Positions 1 to 11,908 of a DNA stretch of 64,000 bases are shown here, one piece after another. The notes under the pieces were generated by a model. It was not told the origin of the DNA, ran no database searches, and worked only from the letters and a program-made list of their open reading frames with translations. The stretch spans positions 16,363,972 through 16,427,971 of the forward strand of contig NC_090251.1 in the NCBI RefSeq assembly GCF_037325665.1, in the 5' to 3' direction. The position numbers and the translations under genes were made by a program. The stretch is from Littorina saxatilis. Taxonomy: Eukaryota; Mollusca; Gastropoda; Littorinimorpha; Littorinidae. Numbering within the stretch: the stretch's first letter is position 1; each line of letters opens with the position of its first letter.

Positions 1-235
1 ATATCACGCATTCACATTGGCCAGTAGATCGACTGCCTTTAGGCGCTGCATCCACCTTTCACGGCCTATTATTCCAGGTCACACGGGTATTTTGGTGGAC
101 ATTTTTATCTACGCCTAAACAATTTTGCCAGGAAAGACCCTTTTGTCAATCGTGGGATCTTTAACGTGCATACCCCAATGTAGTGTACACATACCCAAAC
201 TCAACAGCTTGGGTGCTCTCTGTTCAGCGTGGGCA
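1..235 (-). repeat. SINE fragment cut by the window edge
   Basis: The first ~235 bases match 62646-62840 closely (shared landmarks: cattggccagtagatcga, ggcgctgcatccacctttc, gggatctttaacgtgca) and match 13140-13330 in inverted orientation. The 62.5-63.0 kb copy has a tRNA-like head on the minus strand, so this piece is the body of the same tRNA-derived SINE in minus orientation. Its 3' end lies outside the window. The 5' head is missing, or too diverged to recognise beyond about position 235. Confidence 0.75.
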
Positions 236-519
236 TTTTTTGATGAAATAATTTCTTAACGAACATAAGTAGCAATCTTAACAAACATAAACGGCAATTT
301 GTGAAATTAATTCATTACAAATGTCTGACTCTGCACAGGAAGCATTCTTGATGCTGACTTTTGGTCTGTGTTGAAGTGAAGGGGTGTTCTTATTGCACGC
401 ACAAGTCTGACCAGATCTGAGATGGTTTGAGCCATTTTCAGGGCAAGGACTGTGCCTTTAATTAAAAGATGAGTCAAGTTCTTCATGAATCAGTCATGCA
501 TGACCGTCCATTTCCTGAC

Positions 520-3500
520 CTGTTTGGTCCAGTTGACCATGCGACGAATTTCTGGCCTGGTTTCCGGCCATGCTGACACGCTCTTTATGGCCACTGCCTC
601 CTCTAGAAGTTTCACATACTTCTCCTGGTTCTTGTCAATGTACCTGCCATTTATGTAACAAAAAGATTGTTATTAATGAATTCAAACGGTTAATTACCCA
701 AGACTGAGCCATGCAGATCTAACATGAACTTCTGGTTTTATCCAGTGATGGCGCTAGTATTTTTTCAAACCGGTACGCAAACTGTAATGATGCAAACAGC
801 CCTGAAACAAATGGTAGGCTGGTCATTGGAACCAGTAAGAGTCCAACTGAGACTACTGGTTTTGATGTTTAACCAGCAAAAAAAAAAGGTAGTTCAAAAA
901 TCAACCAGTAGGTCATACCGGCAGCCATTTTTGTTCCGGTATTTTCTCATTTCAACTGGTAAAATACCGATAATTACCGGTTAACGCCAATACTGCTTTA
1001 TCACTGCTGTTACCTTGAAGAGCAAATTCTTCAGTTATCTGCAACCATGTGTGACAACCTGATTTCAAAATAAAACATGTTATCACTTTGGAACAGATAT
1101 CAAAGACCAATCCCTCGATCAGTATAAGTGTCCTGCAAAGTTGTTCTGGGTCAGTGGCTGGTGCATACTTTTTTGTTCTGACATCTCAACCAAGAGACGG
1201 TGTATGAAACTTGGAAATGCATCATTATCTGGGCAGTACTTGCTCCAATAATCTAATAAGAATTAAGATCCATTGTGCAGAAATACGACCAGCATCGATC
1301 GGGATTGATTTTCCACCAGACAGCTAGTGGCTCAATTGATAGCAATGCAAATCATGATGAAGCAGTTCAATATAATTTAATTTTCAGTTATCTAGATGCA
1401 AAGAGTTATCTCAGCACAAAAAAAGAAGAAGAATTAATGCCTATTAATCAAGAAACATGTATTGCATATAATTATATATGTGTGTGACCTTGTTTGACTA
1501 ATCTAACAATATCATCTGTCTGATGATCGTGAAGCAAAACATTAAAAATTGTCTCCACTTTGTTGACCTGAAATAAATACAAGTAGGACGTACTTCCCAT
1601 TGTCATGAAACATCATATGATTCATAAGGCCAAAAAAAAAAATTGTCTGTTTCTGGTCACCCAACTAAATTTCGGCGCCGACCCTAAACTTTTTTTTTCC
1701 AAACTCAAAAAATTTTCCCATTTGTCCAAGCTCAAGATGTAAGATGTCTCAAGTCTTCTTTTCTGTTTCATCATGGAAATATCAGACCAGGTAAACAAAG
1801 AAAAACATGTCATACTCTTTCAGTCTTTGCCACAGATTTGTAAATGTGTTGAGTGTCTTGTCTCTATGTATAGTGAATCCAGTCTCTTTGCGCGATTTTT
1901 AAAGTTAGTTTTATTGGTCTACATTTGGGGAAAAAAAAGAAATAAAAAATCCCTACCTACCTACCTACCCTATTTTTTTTAGCCATGTTACCAGAAACAG
2001 ACAATTTTTTTTTTTTTACCTAAGCAGAATCGGACAACCTACAAGCACTATAAATATTTTACCAGACCCATAAATCTTGTCTGGCTGAGGATCTGAATGC
2101 TGTTAATCTAAAAAAAAAAACTGAACACTGTTAGTGTTGTTACTTGTGTGGTCTAATAAAGCCAGTGCAGCATAAAGAGTACCTTCAAATGAAAACTAAA
2201 ACAAGTCGCGTAAGGCGAAAATACAATATTTAGTCAAGTAGCTGTCGAACTCACAGAATGAAACTGAACGCAATGCCATTTTTCAGCAAGACCGTATACT
2301 CGTAGCATCGTCAGTCCACCGCTCATGGCAAAGGCAGTGAAATTGACAAGAAGAACGGGGTAGTAGTTGCGCTAAGAAGGATAGCACGCTTTTCTGTACC
2401 TCTCTTTGTTTTAACTTTCTGAGCGTGTTTTTAATCCAAACATATCATATCTATATGTTTTTGGAATCAGGAACCGACAAGGAATAAGATGAAAGTGTTT
2501 TTAAATTGATTTGGACACTTTAATTTTGATAATAATTTTTATATATTTAATTTTCAGAGCTTGTTTTTAATCCGAAAATAACATATTTATATGTTTTTGG
2601 AATCAGCAAATGATGGAGAATAAGATAAACGTAAATTTGGATCGTTTTATAAATTTTTATTTTTTTTTACAATTTTCAGATTTTTAATGACCAAAGTCAT
2701 CAATTAATTTTTAAGCCACCACACTGAAATGCAATACCGAAGTCCGGGCTTCGTCGAAGATTACTTGACCAAAATTTCAACCAATTTGGTTGAAAAATGA
2801 GGGCATGACAGTGCCGCCTCAACTTTCACGAAAAGCCGGATATGGCGTCATCAAAGACATTTATCAAAAAAATGAAAAAAACGTATGGGGATTTTATACC
2901 CAGGAACTCTCATGTCAAATTTCATAAAGATCGGTCCAGTAGTTTAGTCTGAATCGCTCTACACACACACACAGACACACACACACACGCACATACACCA
3001 CGACCCTCGTTTCGATTCCCCCTCGATGTTAAAATATTTAGTCAAAACTTGACTAAATATAAAAAACGAGGAATATGTACTTTGAGTTTGAAACAATTGT
3101 GTGAGGGCTGTGCCATATTGTACTTAATTTATTAACACCATATTCATGGTGTGCCTATGCAAAATTTATGACAAAGAAAAATACATTCTGGTGCATGTTC
3201 TCCCATATATAGGGCCTGTAGGTAAGATACACACCTTTTGCTTGCAATGATTCTGTCTATTCTAAATTGGCTATTCTGAAAACAACAACTGCAGCAAAGT
3301 AACAACATGTCCACACATTGAGTTATCAGTGAGCAAACATACCCAAAATACAACCTCTAGTGATAAACCTCTTCCTTGATATGCCTATAGTACGTTGCTT
3401 GACAAATCTCTGACTTGCTCTCACATGATAAGCTCATGACTGTGCCGCATAGATCTATGACAGACTTAACATGTCACAGTGTCCAGCACTAAAAGCACTG

Positions 3501-3667
3501 TCAGCTGTCCGCTCAAGCACAGCAACAACAACAAGCATCCTGTTTACATAATCCTTGATCTTTAGTTACCATGGCCTTTCATAAGTGCTGTCTTCCTCAA
3601 AATGATAAAGTGCTGCATCAATGTATACTCGTGTACGCAAAAACACTCACTCGAACAGCTTATCCAT
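520..3667 (-). CDS. CNDP2: Cytosolic non-specific dipeptidase (M20 family), first two coding exons, partial
   Basis: Two minus-strand exons join cleanly. Exon 1 coding part is 3667-3651 (ATG to a GTGAGT donor, encoding MDKLF plus two bases). Exon 2 is 643-520, entered at the matching phase after ggcag and left at cag|gtcagg in phase 0. The joined product starts [19 protein letters not shown] and goes on through [19 protein letters not shown]. This is the N-terminus of vertebrate CNDP2, where YIDENQDRY and AIQSVSAWPEKRGEIRRM are the known counterparts. The enzyme is a cytosolic, metal-dependent dipeptidase, active on Cys-Gly and similar substrates. The zinc ligands lie in later exons beyond the left edge. 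The ATG is the first in frame: upstream codons are open but lack ATG, and the context (aacATGg) is good. The intron, 650-3650, holds two repeats. The domain start is short, but phase agreement across a 3-kb intron makes the call firm. Confidence 0.88.
1628..2017. mobile_element. Short TIR element (MITE), poly-A/T-flanked family, copy 1
   Basis: Inverted ends attgtctgtttctggt (1642-1657) and accagaaacagacaat (1990-2005), each flanked by A or T runs and a GGCC-like outer motif. The inside carries CGACCCTAAACTTTTTT and a run of CTAC repeats before CCCTATTTTTT. Copies of the same design lie at 5390-5616, 11633-11908 and 56650-56945. No coding capacity, so non-autonomous. Confidence 0.7.
2201..3063 (+). 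mobile_element. AAGTCGCGTAAGG interspersed repeat, copy 1
   Basis: An 862-bp non-coding repeat starting acaagtcgcgtaaggcg and ending near aaaacttgactaaatat. Short inverted ends sit just inside: atttagtcaag at the left and cttgactaaat at the right. Inside are two diverged copies of a ~120-bp block ending atatgtttttggaatcag and, near the right end, a CA-rich simple repeat (2961-2993). Two more copies lie at about 18863-19698 (minus) and 31604-32617 (plus). The class is not assignable by eye; MITE-like is the best guess. Confidence 0.75.
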
Positions 3668-4060
3668 GTTAGCGGTCCCGTAAACTCGAACGGTCACGTC
3701 TGCTTCTGTCGAACAGCTTTCAAACAATGTGGACTCTTTCCCGAGGAGTCGCCTGCGCCGGTGTCGGTGACTAGCTCTAACCCACGTGCCGAAACCACGC
3801 CTACTTGCTGTTTGACACTTCGCGTCATAGATCAAAGGCTAAGCACGCGCACTTGAATTTATTAGGTCTAACAACACCGCATGCCTTAGCCTAATAACGT
3901 CCAATGACACTCTTAAAATATGTACGATTGGTCATAAGAAAGTCATTAAGACGAAAATATTCGTAAATGTACCCCTTTTCCATCCCACACACAAAAATTC
4001 GAAACTAAAGTTGAGAGGCTTCGGTTGTACTACATCCGGGGTTTCATCGAGAATATGGCC
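3668..4060. promoter_or_regulatory. Candidate divergent promoter between CNDP2 (-) and the SCAF-like unit (+)
   Basis: Immediately upstream of the CNDP2 ATG the sequence becomes GC-richer (3680-3860) than the surrounding AT-rich DNA, consistent with a 5' UTR and proximal promoter. About 150-200 bases further on, a second GC-richer patch begins on the plus strand (4010 onward, cttcggttgtactacatccgg). No TATA box is obvious. This is inference from composition and gene orientation; transcription starts cannot be placed from sequence alone. Confidence 0.4.
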
Positions 4061-4176
4061 GATTCAGCAACATGGCGTTCTTGAAGACCAATTCTTGAGA
4101 CAAATGGGTCGTTGAGGATTTGTGAGGTGTAGTGAAATATTCGACAATCAATCTACAAGTCAGAGAGTGCCAGAAG
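4008..4176 (+). other. Candidate non-coding first exon of the SCAF-like gene
   Basis: A stretch of raised GC content ends in a plausible donor (gccagaag|gtataaac at 4176/4177). It contains a short upstream open frame, ATG at 4055, encoding MADSATWRS then stop. The coding start of the next plus-strand gene lies in an exon entered by splicing at 22679, so upstream non-coding exons must exist; this is one candidate. The assignment across 18 kb is inference. Confidence 0.3.
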
Positions 4177-5389
4177 GTATAAACAGTTATCTACAGAGCC
4201 TAAGCGTAGCGAATTGATTGTGGTATTTGTGCATAGAAAATTCTTTATCCGGCCTACATTTTCTCGGCAAACGCAGTCGCTGATTCTTCGTGCACCTGCA
4301 GAGTTTGTTGATCAGAATCTTTGTTTTCGGGATTATGTGGTGTAGAATGCTATGATGGTGTTCCTTGGATATATTACGGTGATGATTAGTTTTATTATGC
4401 GTACGGATGCTTTCGAAGTGAATGCGGGTCTTGCAAGTAATTCTGGTTCTGTTTGATTTGGGGCGAGTCCTGGATTTTGAATGGCATGTTGGATCTTCAG
4501 AATCGGAAGGAGTGATACCGACAATGTCACAATTTGTGTGTTTTTGATAGTCTGGTACTTACTGCCGTGAAACTTGCAGGACTTTGCTTTTGGATTTCTG
4601 CATGCGTTTTGTTTAAGCCTGCGTTCAGAAAATTCTTCGTTTGTTTCTTGTGTTATCTTCACCGGTAGGTCATCAAATGCTTTTATCCGGGTTGCTCTCA
4701 GTCTCAGGGAGTAAAGTGACTGATAAACATATTCATAATAGTACTATAATTGGTTGAGCTATGTTAAAGGCATCAGTAATTACCCAGTTTCATAAAGTCA
4801 GTGTGATTCATTTACAAATTGATAATATGAGTCTGTTATGACTGAACTTGAAGAACAACCGATAGACTTCAATTTGAAGAACAATGCCCTCCTCATTTTC
4901 TTTCATTTGATGGATTTGGATTCCCATCCCTCGGACTCTTTTTTTTAAATTTTTTTTTTACAGAAATGTTATGGTATCACTATCAGTATGATTTAGTTTT
5001 ATTTGTAAAGGCTATAAATGGAGGCTGGTTAAGATTAGAACTGTAGAAGAAAAGCACTTAGGTGAACAAATGAGTGTTCAATGAGACCTCCCTCACACAT
5101 GGCACGCAAATTGTAAATTGTAATAGGCCTACTTGTGAGCTTAGTATAGTCCCTCTCAAAATGTTGGTTACTGCTTTTTCGTGATTATTTGATTCCGCAT
5201 ATTGGTTAGATCAACTGATTTATAGTTGGCAGCCCTTAGATTTTAGAATTAAGATTAAGAAGGCCCATTAGTCCTGCTTCTACTTCTAGCTTTCAGTGCA
5301 AGAGTTTGCTCCCTTGAACTGCACTGAAGGTTGAGTTTCCCTAATCACAAACTTGAGTTTAGATCAGGTGTTGTTTGACAACAATGATT
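4177..5389. other. AT-rich stretch, nothing recognised
   Basis: No exon-like, RNA-like or repeat structure supported. The 109-codon minus-strand open frame at 4333-4662 has no recognisable motif and is not called. Confidence 0.5.
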
Positions 5390-5616
5390 AGGCCACAAAA
5401 AAAAAAGGTCTGTTTACGGTAACATAGGCCAAAAAATAGGGTCGGTAGGTCGGGATTTTTTTTTTCTCCCAAAAAACCATATTTTTACGTTATTTTGCAA
5501 AAAAACCAAAAGTTTTTTTTTCTTCCCCAAATGCCAAAAAAAAAGTCTAGGGTCGCGCGAAAAAAATAGGGTCGGTCGGGTTACCGTAAACAGACTATTT
5601 TTTTTGGGGGGGGCCT
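5390..5616. mobile_element. Short TIR element (MITE), poly-A/T-flanked family, copy 2
   Basis: Inverted ends gtctgtttacggtaac (5408-5423) and gttaccgtaaacagac (5580-5595) are nested inside A/T and G runs and outer AGGCC/GGCCT motifs. The interior has aatagggtcggtaggtcggg and its near-inverse. Same design as 1628-2017 and 11633-11908. Confidence 0.75.
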
Positions 5617-5956
5617 TATGCAAGAAAAAAATGTTGTTTCCAATGTCAATGACAAGAAGAAAAAAATAGGGTTGATTGTTGGCTTTTTTAACACTTTCTA
5701 CCCCACCTATGTTGACCAAGATTTGTTTAACCGAGATCAGCTGTGCTGCAGCAGGTCACTCAGAATTATAGTAACAGTGTAGTATCGGTGTATCAACACG
5801 CTGGAATGCAGGTGTTAGATGGACGTTACAGGAAGCCACTGAAGCTAACATATATTCGTACCTGGTCAGATAGAGCCATATGAGTGGGTACGGATATATC
5901 CGTACCTGGGAGACAACGAGTTAAATTTGAAGTAAGCAGTTGGTTGCTTTTTAGTT

Positions 5957-6696
5957 TTAAAGGCACAGTAAGCCTCCCGTAAACCATCACAGAGCTCCCC
6001 GAGCGTCTAAATACAGTACAAGCATACTTCCATTTGAACGCTCACCGAACGGGAACATCCTGGCTGCTTTCTGTCGAGCGTGAGACATTTTCAAAGAATT
6101 TATTTTCGTAGACTTGTTCCGTTAACAACAACGGCGCCTCGTTTTTGCGCTAGACCTAACTTTTAAAATCTAAATAATAAATTGACAGCTTGTTACACAA
6201 ACATTCTTTAATCACAAAAGAATTCGTTTTTCATCAAGACAAGATCAGAACAATTCGAAGTTGTGAAAGTTTAAAAAAAGAAAAGCCCGGAAGCAGGGTC
6301 ACGCAAGGGTCGTAGCAGACGACGGCCGGTTTATCAGTGCAAATCGCCGTTCCTCTCAACAGTCAAAAACCATCGCTAGAGTTCTTGTGAACCACAGCCG
6401 TTGTTTTGTGCATAAAAAAAACGTGCTATTGTAGATAAGCTCACGTCGAGTCGCATTCAAATGACTAACTATGACGACTGCATTGTGAAAAGGGAAAACT
6501 GGATCACACGGGTTCACGATGGCTCAGGGGTAAGATAAACCACGCAAAAATAAATTCTTTGAAAATTGTTCGCTCTTTACGGAGGGCACCTAGGATGTTC
6601 TCAATTGGTGAGTGTTTAAATGAAATGGTGTTTGTACTGTGTGTAAAAGCCTGACCGTATCTGTGATGGTTTACGGGAGGCTTACTCTGCCTTTAA
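5957..6696. mobile_element. TIR element (MITE) with TTAA at both ends
   Basis: The left end, TTAAAGGCACAGTAAGCC at 5957, and right end, ggcttactctgcctttaa ending 6696, are inverted copies. Similarity continues inward about 150 bp (cctcccgtaaaccatcacag, then a block ending caaagaatttattttcg). The central ~440 bp is unique and non-coding. TTAA at both edges may be the target-site duplication or part of the end repeat; internal ends do not begin with the CCC of typical piggyBac. Confidence 0.75.
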
Positions 6697-7804
6697 GCTA
6701 GGGTTACCTGCCTGAATCAATGAATGGATTATCTTTCCGGGAACAAAAGGCGCAGGTTTTCATTGACCGGAATTTGTGCGAGATTGTGTCACCCAGATCA
6801 TATGTTGGAGAAGGGTGGCTTCCCTTCTGTTGTTTGCAAATGTTTTCATTTAATTTTTTTGTTTTAACAAGAAGTGTTATGATTGAGAGAAGAAAATAAG
6901 ATTTGTTGGGTAGCTTTGTGGGACTGGGGGTGGGACTGGGAACATTCAGTAGTTACTCGTACTTGGAAGGTAGGCCGCTTTTTTTATAACAAATTTTACA
7001 ATTGGAAATACAGTAGTTAGACTAGTTATTACAATTACAACAGCACAGAATGAGTTAATGTTATGTTTTGTTAGTAACCAGGATTCTGTTCCCTACTCCT
7101 TGCAGAATAATTGCAAGCGTTTTAGACTGTTGACTTACCACATGTGATTCAGGTTGAAAATACACAACAAAATTCTTGATATGATAATGATATTTTGTTT
7201 GAGTAAATTGTTCAACAGAACCATTTGCACATGAAAGGTGTGGATTTTGGCTCTGTTGTCACCCACAAAAACTTCCTCTACATCTTTTTGTAATGTAGAT
7301 CTTCTAAACTCACAAAATAAGCATGGGCAATGAATCTCTTCACCACATGCACAGATGTAAAAGAACTAAAGTTGTATGCTTTGCAGTGTTGTTCTCAGAC
7401 CTCAGTTTTCGGTCACTCGACACATACTTTTTTTTTTATAGTTCTGAATAATCGAACGTCCGATAGTTTTAACATGTAGGAGGTTGTCTGACAAACAGGT
7501 TTTTTTTGGTAGCCTGGACAATATTAACAATAGTGCTTTGAATCTCCTCTAGGGTTTGAATAGCTCCAGCCATGACATAAGTCTTGTAGACCTGCATCAG
7601 ATTTCAAAGTCATGGCCGGGTCCAAAAAGGAAATATTGGCTTGAACGTTTTGTTGTTTGTTTTTTGCTTGAATTTTTGAAATGTCAGGCACTTCAAAAAT
7701 TTGATGACCTGTAGTAATTCTTGACATGACCAGAGTTTTTTGGATTTCACTAAAATTTGAAGGTCTTAAGAAGTAAAATGAAAAACAAGAGGCGAAGCCA
7801 TCAA
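6697..7804. other. AT-rich stretch, little recognised
   Basis: No gene supported. The block near 7385-7480 (ttgttctcagacctcagt) is weakly repeated at 9660-9760, so part of it belongs to an old dispersed repeat. The open frame on the minus strand at 7524-7844 has no recognisable domain. Confidence 0.4.
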
Positions 7805-7852
7805 GGCTCACGTAAGAAATCGACAAACAGTAACACAAACTCAATCACTCCG

Positions 7853-7927
<75 letters not shown>

Positions 7928-8237
7928 GCATAGGTGAAACTGTGCAAGAAAGCGAGACACTAGATCTAGATCTGTCTGTCTGCATGTAGCCTACTTACAG
8001 GACACGACTGCCAACTAGTCTCGGCGCGCTCAAAATAATAATGACCGAGACTTTCAGTACTTCCTTCGCGTGACGTCTAACCCTCTTACGTCATAATGTG
8101 ACGTCAATGTAATGTGACGTCTTCAAATGTTAGAGTTTCTACCACAGACATACACACACACGCACGCACAAACACACACACGCACAAACGCACAGACAGA
8201 CAAAGTTACGATCGCATAGGCTACACTTACGTGAGCC
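7805..8237. mobile_element. GGCTCACGTAAG TIR element, copy 1, with CRE-like sites and a CA run
   Basis: Inverted ends ggctcacgtaag (7805) and cttacgtgagcc (ending 8237). The interior contains a (CA)n microsatellite at about 7858-7921, the block agatctagatctgtctgtc, and a cluster of TGACGT-type sequences at 8070-8130 (cgtgacgtctaac, ttacgtcataatgtgacgtc, aatgtgacgtcttc). An inverted copy lies at 38377-38768 in PHRF1 intron 1. Non-coding, non-autonomous. Confidence 0.8.
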
Positions 8238-8289
8238 AATAAGTAAAAAATAAGAAACAATAAGAAAATTGTGAATTTATTTAATCAAA

Positions 8290-9420
8290 TATTTCTAAAA
8301 CTAGAGCTTAAAAACGTTACCCACTTCCGGGGTCTGATGTGATGACCTCCTGACATCACTCAAATCTAGTTGGCCCTCGTCAATTTCAAGGTCATGTAAA
8401 AGAAAAGAAAATTATCAATTTCTTAAATGTTTTGGATGAAAAAAAAATGGTATTAGCTTTGCGTTTGACATTTCACTCACTTTTAGAGTTTGATGACCCT
8501 CCAGCCGGAGGCAAGTCAATTTTAAGGTTACGTTGGGTAACGTAAAAACAAGTGGTAAATTGTCATTATCTTGGAAGTTTGCAGGGATGTCATGAGGTAT
8601 CGACTATCGGTCATAGTCCAATTAAATGTCGCGAATGTCCGATTCATATCGTCAGGTGTTGGTCAGTTGTCCTATCATACTTCGAAGAGGGCGGACATAG
8701 TCCGATTAAATTTTGTTTGCATTTTTCAAAGCGCTTACATTACAATTAATTCATTAATTACATTACGTTCAATTTAGATCACAGATCTCGACCTTGACAG
8801 AATTTTGCGGCTATATGTACTCAAGAGCACAAAACTAGGTAACCCTTTTCATATTCGGCAAAATGTGTAAACCACACATAACCGCCACAGAGAGTCTGAA
8901 AGACAGCAATATATTTGCAACAAGAACTGATACAGTTCATCAGTAACTGATAGAGAGAAGAGAACAGATGCTAGCAGACGATGATGTCTATGACCATAAT
9001 GTCTGTCATGTAAAATGTCCTATTGAAATTCATAAAGCCAATCAAATATCCTATTCATGTTGATGAAGTCAGGACATTTGTTCGATTCACGAACATTTGT
9101 AGGACTAGGAACATCTCTGTGTTTAAAACTGTAGTGTTCAATTTCACACTCTAATGTTTCTATGACCTCCACACATGCCTGAAGGCTGGTTGACCCTCAT
9201 CACATTTAAAGGTCATAATGGGATGAAGGTAGCTCTAGAGTTATTATGAAAAATTGTCATTTTCTTGGACTTTCTTTAAAACTTCACACACTTCCAGAGT
9301 TTGAATGACCTCTAAACATGACTCATGTCTGGTTGATTCTGTTCGAATTTCATGGTCACAAGGGTGTCAATTTCCGGTTGATAAGTAGGAAAAGGGTCAT
9401 CACCTTTAAATTTTAATATG
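8290..9420. repeat. Degenerate array of AAGGTCA-bearing repeats, locus 1
   Basis: Diverged units of roughly 170-190 bp recur. Each contains gagtttgatgacctcc-like, tggttgaccctcgtcaa-like and tttcaaggtcacaa-like segments, with tatcaatttcttg-like spacers. The same unit recurs at 12750-13850, 46410-46740 and 59190-60740. No coding content. Part of the middle (8570-9110) is too diverged to assign. Confidence 0.6.
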
Positions 9421-11632
9421 GAGCAAGAGTGGCAGTTAATTTGTATTTCTTTTCATATTATGTGACAAAGGTGAGTCCTATGAAGTATGATCATTTGCTC
9501 CTGGTATTTTTGTGTGTGGGGGGGTCCTGTGTTTAATTTAAATAGCCTTAGTGTAATATTGATCTTAACGTCATATCCCTTGCGTTGCTAATGATATCCA
9601 CAGACCAAGCAAATTTCAAGGCCACAAGGGGTTAAATTCAGGTTAATATAAAATACAGTGTTGTGCCCAGACCTCAGTCGTCAGTCATGCATGCATACCT
9701 TTTTGATCTGGCGCTTTGGTTTGACCCCTGACCAATCGACCCTCTGATAGTTTTGACATGAAAGCTGAAGAGTATCAATAAAACTATTAAATTGGCTTTT
9801 GAAAGAAAGAGGGGACACAATCCAGCTCTGATCCATCTTTCAGACTACTCTGGATACTGTCCCCTGATGGTAATGTCTGCCTCCCATTCCAAATTGCCCT
9901 CACCAAGTCTCCCTCGCGTGCCTCTATGAAACGCCCGAGTTGAGTTGTTCGGTAACCGTAAGGTATCAGTCTTGCTTCAGATACCGTGCTGTGCAGTGCA
10001 CGAAAAAAATCTTTTACCTTGGCTTGCTTTTGAGAGAAGTGACAGGTTCAGGGTTTGCAAATTGCAGTCAGACTGAGCACTTGTCAACAGCTTGGGCTTT
10101 TTATAGGCCGCGCAGTTGGAGACTTGGGTAGAAAAAGGAGACACACGTGCACGGGGCTAGGGAACAGTATCCAGGGTAGTCAAAGATTGACCTGCACAAC
10201 TGAATTGTGCCCCCTCCTTCCTTCAAAAGCTAATTAATTAGTTTTAAATATTGTTACTCTTCAGCTGTGATGAGGTCTTTTATTGGTTTTAAATAAAATC
10301 AATTTTTCTACCTAGTGGACATAGCGACCTATCATAGGTATGTGATTTGTTAAGTTTCTATTATCTTTCATTGGCTCTGTCGACTCCTGTCTTGAACAGC
10401 TTGCTTCCCTTTATTTATAAGAATAATATAATAAACCGGCCGTATGGCGTGGGCGTCCGGAACAAAATCTCAAAAACCGTTTGGAATTCTGAGTAGGGAG
10501 ATCCTTTTATGAAAATCTAAAATGGCGCCAGCGCCTTTCGGCAATTGGTCATTCCATTTTAGAGCTGGATAGCCAACATAATGTTGGTCACACTTTAAAT
10601 TAATGCAAGCTCTTGGAGTTTGCTTTCCAAAGTGATACGAAGGGAACAGGAGCATATATGGGTATTTATCAACTATATTTACCTTGAACAGTGTGATCAA
10701 CAAAACGTACAATACACGAATACGAACGGACAAATTTGAAACGGATGAGTCGATACTGTTTCCCATGTTCGAGAACTCGCGTGTAAATTGTAATGCATTG
10801 TCCGAAGTCAAAATTTCTCTTTTTACTCCTGAGGACAGTGGGCCGGGTTGGCTCAATTGTTTGAGTGTCCGACAGCTCCTTAGTTACGTTGGTGGTCATG
10901 GTTAACTGCATGTAGTAGTCGTTAACCACTTCTAATTAATGTACTTCTGGACCCATACATAATTTCAGTTTTGGTCCAACTAACCTTTTGTCCTGTAAAG
11001 CCTTGTGTTAATTTTGGCGAAGTCAAAAATCAGTTGTTGCAGTGGAGCTTTTGCGAAGTCCAAGTATAGGAACTCTGGGCTGAGAATAGATTTTCTTTTT
11101 TTGTCTTGGCATGATTAGCCTGAATCATGTGAATGCGCTCGTGCTTGTGCATATGAAATTATAACTGTCAGAGGTTTGGTTCTATCTGAGTACTTTACGT
11201 CTGAAATTGTACTTTATGTACAAGTAAGTTTAAAACTGAGGTCTCTCTACAAGTATTGCTATCCGGGGTTATGTGTTTGAAAAGATAGGGCTGATAATAC
11301 TGTACAGATTTATGTAGATCAAAGGCGGCATGTAACCCGACGTACACTGTCTGCACGACCTTGACTTTTGCGCTGGTATCTTCCTGTTTGCTCTGTTAGT
11401 GCTGAGCATACTTTATTTTCAAGAAGGATCGGGGGGGAATTCGTAGCCAGGACCTCAAGATTTTTGTGGCCAATGTTCTCTTTGGAGCTAGAGCAGCAGA
11501 TAATTTCTGATTCATGATGAAAGTATCATGATTCATATTATGAGCATTCGCTCTTCTCGAGATTTTTGTGGCCAATGTTATCTTTGGGGCTAGAGCAGTA
11601 GATAATTTCTGATTCATGATGAAAGTATCATA
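9421..11632. other. AT-rich stretch, no supported gene
   Basis: Nothing firm. A 128-codon minus-strand open frame (10470-10856) crosses a slightly GC-richer patch but has no recognisable domain. A diverged tRNA-like fragment may sit near 10850-10915 (gttggctcaattgtttgag), too weak to call. A ~105-bp segment is duplicated at 11445-11520 and 11555-11630 (gatttttgtggccaatgtt, gagcagtagataatttctg). Confidence 0.4.
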
Positions 11633-11908
11633 TTAGGCCTAAAAAAAAAATAGGTGTGGTTACGGTAACCCGACCTACCCTATTTTTAGGGGCCGACCCT
11701 ATAAGTATGACTTTTTTTTACATTTGTCAAAAAAAAAAACAACAACAACAAAAACGAGTGCAGAAAACGCAATGAAAGCGAAAGCGCTCGAGTCGCACAC
11801 TTATTTCCCTGTCAAGTAGGTTTAATTTGTACACATTAGAAAAAAAAAGTGATTGCCTATCTTCCTACCCTATTTTTTTTGGCTATGTTACCTTAACCAC
11901 ACCTTTTT
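11633..11908. mobile_element. Short TIR element (MITE), poly-A/T-flanked family, copy 3
   Basis: Left end ggcctaaaaaaaaaataggt then gtggttacggtaaccc; right end ctatgttaccttaaccac. The copy at 56650-56945 is nearly collinear throughout, including gtgcagaaaacgcaatgaaa and tcgagtcgcacacttatttc. The right end abuts the next element at 11909 and seems to have lost its outermost bases. Confidence 0.8.

Larger units (their letters stand above)
644..3650 (-). other. CNDP2 intron 1: mostly repeats
   Basis: About 3 kb of AT-rich intron. It contains a short TIR element at 1628-2017 and an 862-bp interspersed repeat at 2201-3063. The remaining stretches (644-1627, 2018-2200, 3064-3650) show no supported gene. 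The small open frames at 724-984 and 1275-1487 have no recognisable domain. Confidence 0.6.

Noticed and set aside
10470-10856. 128-codon minus-strand open frame
   Set aside because: No recognisable domain; composition is that of non-coding AT-rich DNA, with no splice or start context.
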